Positions 58,985 through 64,000 of a DNA stretch of 64,000 nucleotides are shown here, piece after piece (positions within the stretch are counted from its first letter, which is position 1; each line of letters starts with the position of its first letter). The stretch is from Dermanyssus gallinae (taxonomy: Eukaryota; Arthropoda; Arachnida; Mesostigmata; Dermanyssidae). The notes under the pieces were generated by a model. It was not told the DNA's origin. It saw nothing but the letters and a program-made list of their open reading frames with translations, and made no database searches. Location: contig QVRM01001420.1 in NCBI GenBank assembly GCA_003439945.1, positions 18,501 to 82,500 on the forward strand, written 5' to 3'. The translations under genes and the position numbers were made by a program.

Positions 58985-59480
58985 TTTTCGAAAAAAAATC
59001 TTAATCTGCGATAGAAAATGGGTCTCTTACGAGAACGTAAACAAGCAGATATTCTGATCCGAGGGCGCAGACACTTCCCAGAGTTAACACAATGGAAGCG
59101 TTCATAAACTGCATCAAAGCATGAACTTCTGACAAGGAGCCAAACTATCAACATGAATATCTAATGCCAACAACTCCAGCGAGTTCAAGAAAAATTAACC
59201 CAAACAACTCGTGAACAGGAGCGGGGTCATCTTGCATCAGACAACGCGTCACTTCATGTGATAACACCTTTGGCTTTAAGATGTAAGACCTGGGCTGGCC
59301 ACTAATTGAGGACCCACTATGCTCTCCGGGCCTTGCACCTTCAGACTGTGACTTGTTCTGGTGTCTTAAAAAATGCTGAAAATTACAGTCTTTCAATGAT
59401 GTCTAAAATGAGGTACAATCATTATTGTATTGCCGAAACAAGTCTCTTAAAAAAGAGGTATCGTGAAGGGGTCGTGTTTT
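58985..59480 (+). pseudogene. Mariner-like transposase relic
   Basis: Plus-strand frames read CDRKWVSYENVNK (family: DEKWVxYDNxKR), then QLVNRSGVILHQTTRHF (family: LVNRKGVILHxDNARPH) and LCSPGLAPSDCDLF (family: PYSPDLAPSDYHLF). The catalytic Asp of HDNARPH is lost and stops intervene. The copy is oriented opposite to the relic at 14219-14980. Confidence 0.75.
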
Positions 59481-60273
59481 TGCTTTAGGCAAAAAATGGG
59501 AAGGTTTTATAAAATATAGAATAACTTTTATTACCGCATAAAAGGGGCATGTACTACAATTTGTTATGGTAATATATGTATTGTATGCGTACTCTGCAAG
59601 GAGAACGTAACTAATTGCCAACTAGGCGTGCACTATTTGAATTTGCATGCGCCTAATTGACCATCCGCCAAGCAAACAACCGTTTACGAACCCAAAATGG
59701 GTCACGGCTTTTGGAGTGATGGGTTACTGGTTTAGATTAACAGGGCGTAAACAAAAAACGTGTTTTTTGTCAATTAACACTTTGTTAGTTGACGTCGAGC
59801 AGATATGTTGCCTTATTTGAGAAGTGAGTTTATGCTATATACACTTAGTCCGATGGGCCTTTTAAACAGAAGAGCAATCTATGAGTTTGAGAAGAACAAG
59901 CGATTTAGAAAGGCGAATGTACACATTTCGAGGCTAAAATGAATATCAGACGACTTCGTTAATTTTATAGGTCAAATACTCCATTGTCAGTAGTACGTCT
60001 TTGAAAGGTGAGAGAATCATATCACTTCCAGAACTCCATCGAGCAATATCGACTGCAAATCAACATGGAAGTCATTTGGGTAGTTTGCAGCTCGAGACAG
60101 GAAATACGCGCATGGATTGCTTAATAAGCTGCATAGATACTTGAAGAAGATAACCAAGTCAACTTGATGTGAAATGCTGCGTGGCTCATTTGCCAGTGAA
60201 ATATTCGGACTGGACGCACAGAACAGGGCAGAAAGATGTTCAACGGGCTATATATATGTATAGCGCAATAGCT

Positions 60274-60323
60274 CTTCTATATCACATCCTCTACACACAG
60301 GTGTAGAGCATGTGATATAGAAG
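60274..60323. repeat. Inverted repeat (23 bp, one mismatch) at the edge of a LINE copy
   Basis: Arms 60274-60296 and 60301-60323 with a 4-base loop. The right arm is LINE sequence also present at about 11140-11165, so the left arm is an inverted duplicate of LINE sequence at its truncation point. Confidence 0.85.
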
Positions 60324-60545
60324 CGAAATACACAGAACACATCGTGCTGAAGTGCGACGAGCTAGGAGGGTTGAGAACAATGTCCTGGCCGAGGCATAAG
60401 GGTTCGGTGATAAACCAATATGGCACGGATAAATGAAACCAAACGCAGGCTAGGAAACTGGCATAGGCTGTAAAGATGCCATGGGGAATTATTACCCCGC
60501 CAAACCAAACGATTGTGATAATTAGGTAGTAATAGAATCATTGCG
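60297..60545 (+). pseudogene. LINE C-terminal fragment with Cys/His knuckle, copy 2
   Basis: The plus strand reads CRACDIEAKYTEHIVLKC and then text parallel to the minus-strand copy at 10990-11199, broken by stops and a small frameshift. Similarity continues into the 3' flank to GATAATTAGGTAGTAATA. Confidence 0.65.
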
Positions 60546-60949
60546 ATAATCTAATTCATGGTATACGGACAATGATGTTTGTAAACAATGCATGTAATGG
60601 TAATAATATAAAAATATACGATGTCGGCAGCACGCCTCATATTACACAGTGAGCGTATCTGAGTCTAAATATATTCAGTATCGAATGAAGACTCACATAT
60701 ATATTTAAACTTATTTCTTTTACATATGTTTATTGATAACATATATAATATGGAAGGTCTCTTACATCAGAGACCCAGTACACAAGCGCTTCAGAAGTTT
60801 TTAACATCCGATATGCCCACAAATCGCATCTATTTAAACAAAACGCAGCAAAAATGATCAAATCAAACGAATCACAACAACAATTCGTAGATTTACGTCT
60901 ACACATTCAGAATTCAGAGACCCGGACAATTCATTAGCGTTCATGAATG

Positions 60950-61210
60950 AGCTCCGTTAGGCAGACAAAGTCCCTGCTCAAATTCAAATGCGATCTCAAA
61001 GAGCATTATCTTGAAACTTTGGTATCTGGTTAAAAGTGATATAAAAATACAATCATGTTGCAATATATTGTAAATAGGTGAAAATGGCATATATAAATTA
61101 TACATTGTTATTCATAAAGGGGCTCTGAACAAGCTATGTGCTTAATGGAGCTTGAAATTAATGTGTGCAATTATCTACAAGAAATGTCAATAAACACACA
61201 GTTGAAACAG
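60950..61210 (+). pseudogene. CR1-like LINE tail, second family, copy 2
   Basis: It reads VRQTKSLLKFKCDLKEHYLE in broken frames, then the 3' tail with CTTAATGGAGCTTGAAATTA and GTGTGCAATTATCTACAAG. It matches 53490-53940 in reverse. Confidence 0.65.
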
Positions 61211-62033
61211 TTGAAACAGAATGAACTCAGCAATAAAATTTTCCTCACGAATTGCGCTCCTCCTCGTCTCCGCAGTCGTATCGGCGGATCGCTCAGCGCT
61301 GTTTGGTCGGTTCTCATACCCTTCGATATGCGGGACATTTCGAAGACCAGAAAGCAGCACGTATGAGGTATCATCACGTTATTATTGTACGTCATCTGAC
61401 GCCGAACAAACACGTCTCTGTTGACCGTTTGTTGATCTTTTGCGAGACATTTAGTGATTCTTGTATCGTGTTGTCAACAAAAATGAGTTGAGACACTGCA
61501 CTAGTCTACGGTAGCTCATCTTGATTCTTGGCGGGTTCGACCGGACATAACACGTAGTGCAGAGACGTGGTTCATGGTTTGCTTCATGTGTACTCCACTA
61601 ATCAGATACATTGTGCTCAATTGCAGACCGTGATTGTTTTTGGCTGCGTACGCCAGCCGACATAAGCCACAACGACCCGCAATAAAAACGCGAAAAAGTG
61701 CTGCTATTTGCGCCGCTCATGACTCTATCGTAGGCTTTGTTCTGCCCACGGTCGGCGTTGCACTGTGTCTGTCTCTCTCTCTCACTCATATACACAGCTC
61801 AGCTGGCTTAGCAGGTGAGAGATATTTGAGGAACTTCCCTGTCTACAAGGGGTTGGTTAGCTGACGATTGCTGAAAGTGCCTGTACTGTACAAAAACGAC
61901 GACGACAGCAACAACAACAACAGCAACAACAACAACAACATTAATAGCAATCTGACGGTTGGTTCTCAAATTCGGATCACGACAACGACCGCGTAATGTG
62001 AGATCTATCTGTCCGAGGTTCAACACAGTAACG

Positions 62034-62052
62034 ATGGTGTACGTCAACTCGA
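62034..62052 (+). CDS. SELENOK: Selenoprotein K exon 1
   Basis: ACGATGG start context, ATG GTG TAC GTC AAC TCG A, then GTAAGT. Its identity rests on the MVY start and the in-phase join to exon 2. Confidence 0.68.
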
Positions 62053-63160
62053 GTAAGTGTTCCCCAAAACTACTTGGTAGTTGAGATTTATATTGCTAGC
62101 AGCATAACGCATGATTTTGGATTTTTGGCTGATTCATGATTGGCCTTTGATGATCGAGCCGAAGGTATCGCTAATTCGCTAGATGATCCATCGTGATTCG
62201 CGTGGCCTTCAGACGCTATAACTGTTTAACTGATTTGAATTGTTTTCGTTGATTTCAAATTACCGCGTTATACACGAAACACGTTCTTGGTATGTGCCAG
62301 CTATGCGTCGTGCCGAGATTGAACTCACGATGTTTATGTTAGAGGCATCATGCGACTCATCAGAGTCTCTGATGATCTCCACGACACCTGGTCGTGTCGG
62401 CTACGCTGCTATTGTACGTTGTTGTGATGTATCTTGAAGAGGATTATTGCTGCTCATTAATTAATTAGTAGATTTCTTCGTTCTTCGTCTGCAGACAGCT
62501 GGCTCATCTTTATTTAACATTACGCTGAGATGGGATTTCAAATTTTTATGACGAGAAATTGTTTGTGTGGCCGTTTCATCCTTTCCAGCTCTTGCTCTGT
62601 GCTGTTTTATATCGTCGATAGCCCAGCCTATTTAGACGATTTAGCGCTAGCATTTTCGTTAAGACTGTAAGTTATCATGATTTTGATGTATGTATATTGA
62701 TATGATAAATTTGACTTAATTAATTGAGCGTCTGCTAACATCAAACACCTGTGGTGTTGGTGGTACTGTTTCCATCGGAATATACAGTTGTCTTGTCACA
62801 ACAAACTCTGTACAAAAAATACTCTTTTTGCGACCCGTAGCGCATGCATGGAGCGCATCAAACATTGCCCACGTCAGTTGAGAGTGACTCATTTCAACTA
62901 CAACAAGAACATCTATTTTTAGATATTCTAGTTGTAGATGATTTGTATCAACTATTCACACGTATTAGAAAACTTGTCGTCATCACTTGGAACTTCACAT
63001 TTGTATGCAACTCTACATTGGCAATTTCTGCAAATTTTGTCTAGACACCACTAATTCTTTTTCAAACAAGGGTCTCAAATAAATGGTGCATATGTTGTTA
63101 TGCGCAGTATAAATTGTGGAATTATTCCTAAATAGTTTTGAGTATTACTGCGAATCATTA

Positions 63161-63235
<75 letters not shown>

Positions 63236-63482
63236 GGAGAGAAAGAGAGCGAAAGAAAGACTGAGAAGAAAATCATAGCATAAATGTATTCTGTCTATTG
63301 TCGTGTATACACAGCTGTGTTTGTGCCAAAACTCGCGTACGAGCAACGAATAATATTCTCTTTACTTGTTTGCCTTGTTTGTTGTCTATTTCAGGAGGAG
63401 AGATCGTCGAAAGGCGACCCCTGTGGGCGACCATCACAGAGTGTGTCGTCGGATTTTTCCAGGGCGTCCAAATGTTTTTCAG
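62034..63482 (+). CDS. SELENOK: Selenoprotein K homolog, first two exons (partial at right edge)
   Basis: A small single-pass ER membrane protein that works with p97 and Derlins in ER-associated degradation and as cofactor of the palmitoyltransferase DHHC6. Exon 1 (62034-62052) is 19 bases: MVYVNS plus one base, donor GTAAGT. Exon 2 (63395-63482), acceptor TCTATTTCAG, continues RGEIVERRPLW then a hydrophobic helix ITECVVGFFQGVQMFF, donor CAG before GTACGC. The family starts MVYISNGQVL...PW followed by one TM helix ending FFxTL, so length, order and phases (1, 2) fit. The Gly/Arg/Pro-rich tail, any Sec (TGA) codon and the SECIS would be right of 64000. The short exons make this less certain than the other genes. 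Confidence 0.72.
63163..63230. repeat. (TA)n microsatellite
   Basis: A 68-base TA run in selenoprotein K intron 1, followed by GAAAGAGAG purine sequence. Confidence 0.95.
63395..63482 (+). CDS. SELENOK: Selenoprotein K exon 2
   Basis: The exon is 88 bases, phase 1 in and phase 2 out. It encodes the luminal turn ERRPLW and the transmembrane helix VVGFFQGVQMFF. Confidence 0.72.
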
Positions 63483-64000
63483 GTACGCAACTCTTTCGAT
63501 GTACTAAGCTCAGCGAGTACCAACCCACTGGCGGTGCGAAGGAACGTGCCTTCTAATGGGCAGCTGGGGAAAAGCAAACATCTTGAACAAAACCATTTAT
63601 ATACTAACCATATTAACCATAGTTCATAGGTTCAGCAAAACGTGCTTGTATCAAGCAAACGCATTTCCGGATTAGTCATGTCAATCATACCTAACTGCCA
63701 AGCCCTTGCTCGAAAGATAAGTTCCAATGCTCTCTGTGCGTTCACTGGCGTCCTCTTCGGTACGTCTCCCGTTTTAAGTTCGGTAATCTCTAAGGGCTAC
63801 CTAGTTTATCACTTTTGCTGAGCAAAGTCGCAGCAGACGGTGCGCTGTCTAGTCTCATGCGTCTTTCCGCTTGCCTGGGCCAACCTTAGCATTTATCGTA
63901 TATCCGTGAATACACAGTGCACGGATAGACTGTCGTTACATGGTTTGTGTCGATGGTGAGTATATTAGTATGTACATGTCTAAATAATTATATATAAAAT
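63483..64000 (+). other. Selenoprotein K intron, truncated by window
   Basis: Nothing coding was seen. The next exon and its acceptor are not within the window. Confidence 0.5.

Larger units (their letters stand above)
57424..62033. other. Intergenic interval aldolase to selenoprotein K
   Basis: It holds an unassigned repeat near 57730-58190 (with the inverted copy of 805-905), a mariner relic (58985-59480), a LINE fragment with hairpin (60274-60545), and a LINE tail (60950-61210). Stretches such as 59600-60250 show nothing identifiable. The (CAA)n tract at 61890-61945 lies 90 bases before the selenoprotein K start. Confidence 0.6.

Noticed and set aside
61495..61545. Possible tRNA or SINE, with GGTAGCTCATC and GGGTTCGACC close together
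   Set aside because: The spacing between the A- and B-like boxes is too short and no second copy was seen in the window.

Overview
The window looks like a piece of an animal nuclear genome. It has single-copy metazoan genes split by GT-AG introns of up to about 12 kb, AATAAA signals, tRNA-derived SINEs, LINE, mariner and Ty3/gypsy relics, and dozens of (TA)n tracts. There are no operons and no prokaryotic features. Several LINE tails carry a Cys-Cys-His-Cys module and a YDNSR-type segment that I associate with tick and mite LINEs, so an arthropod, perhaps an arachnid, is my best guess. That is inference, not proof.

Five protein-coding genes are supported. (1) A facilitative glucose transporter (SLC2A/GLUT) on the minus strand, 113-11544, is partial. 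Four exons are visible, it runs off the left edge, the middle of the transporter was not found, and one exon carries a +1 frameshift. (2) DDI1, the retroviral-like aspartic protease ubiquitin shuttle, lies on the plus strand at 23304-35826 in six exons (UBL, HDD, protease, UBA). It has one unexplained one-base phase conflict at intron 1. (3) TSSC4, a U5 snRNP assembly factor, lies on the minus strand at 28547-30855 in three exons, wholly inside DDI1 intron 2. (4) A class I fructose-bisphosphate aldolase lies on the plus strand at 42393-55978 in four exons (363 residues), with an 11.7-kb first intron. (5) The first two coding exons of selenoprotein K lie on the plus strand at 62034-63482; the rest, including any Sec codon and SECIS, would lie beyond the right edge.

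The rest is mostly transposable elements and satellites. The 15.7-20.7 kb block is a nested stack: an old CR1-like LINE interrupted by a young Ty3/gypsy-type element with two 510-bp LTRs and only about 1.1 kb inside, and abutted by a second truncated LINE. Other relics are mariner fragments (14.2-15.0 and 59.0-59.5 kb), LINE tails at 8.2-8.9, 10.9-11.2, 44.6-44.9, 53.6-53.9 and 60.3-61.2 kb, four SINE copies (three in DDI1 introns 3 and 4), and a 675-bp fold-back at 4.4-5.1 kb.

The genes do not form a pathway. They are housekeeping functions (sugar uptake, glycolysis, proteasome shuttling, splicing, ER protein quality control) that happen to be neighbours. I saw no clear undescribed system. 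The most useful leads are the two one-base G anomalies, the nested TSSC4/DDI1 arrangement, the collapsed but recent LTR element and the long inverted repeat.
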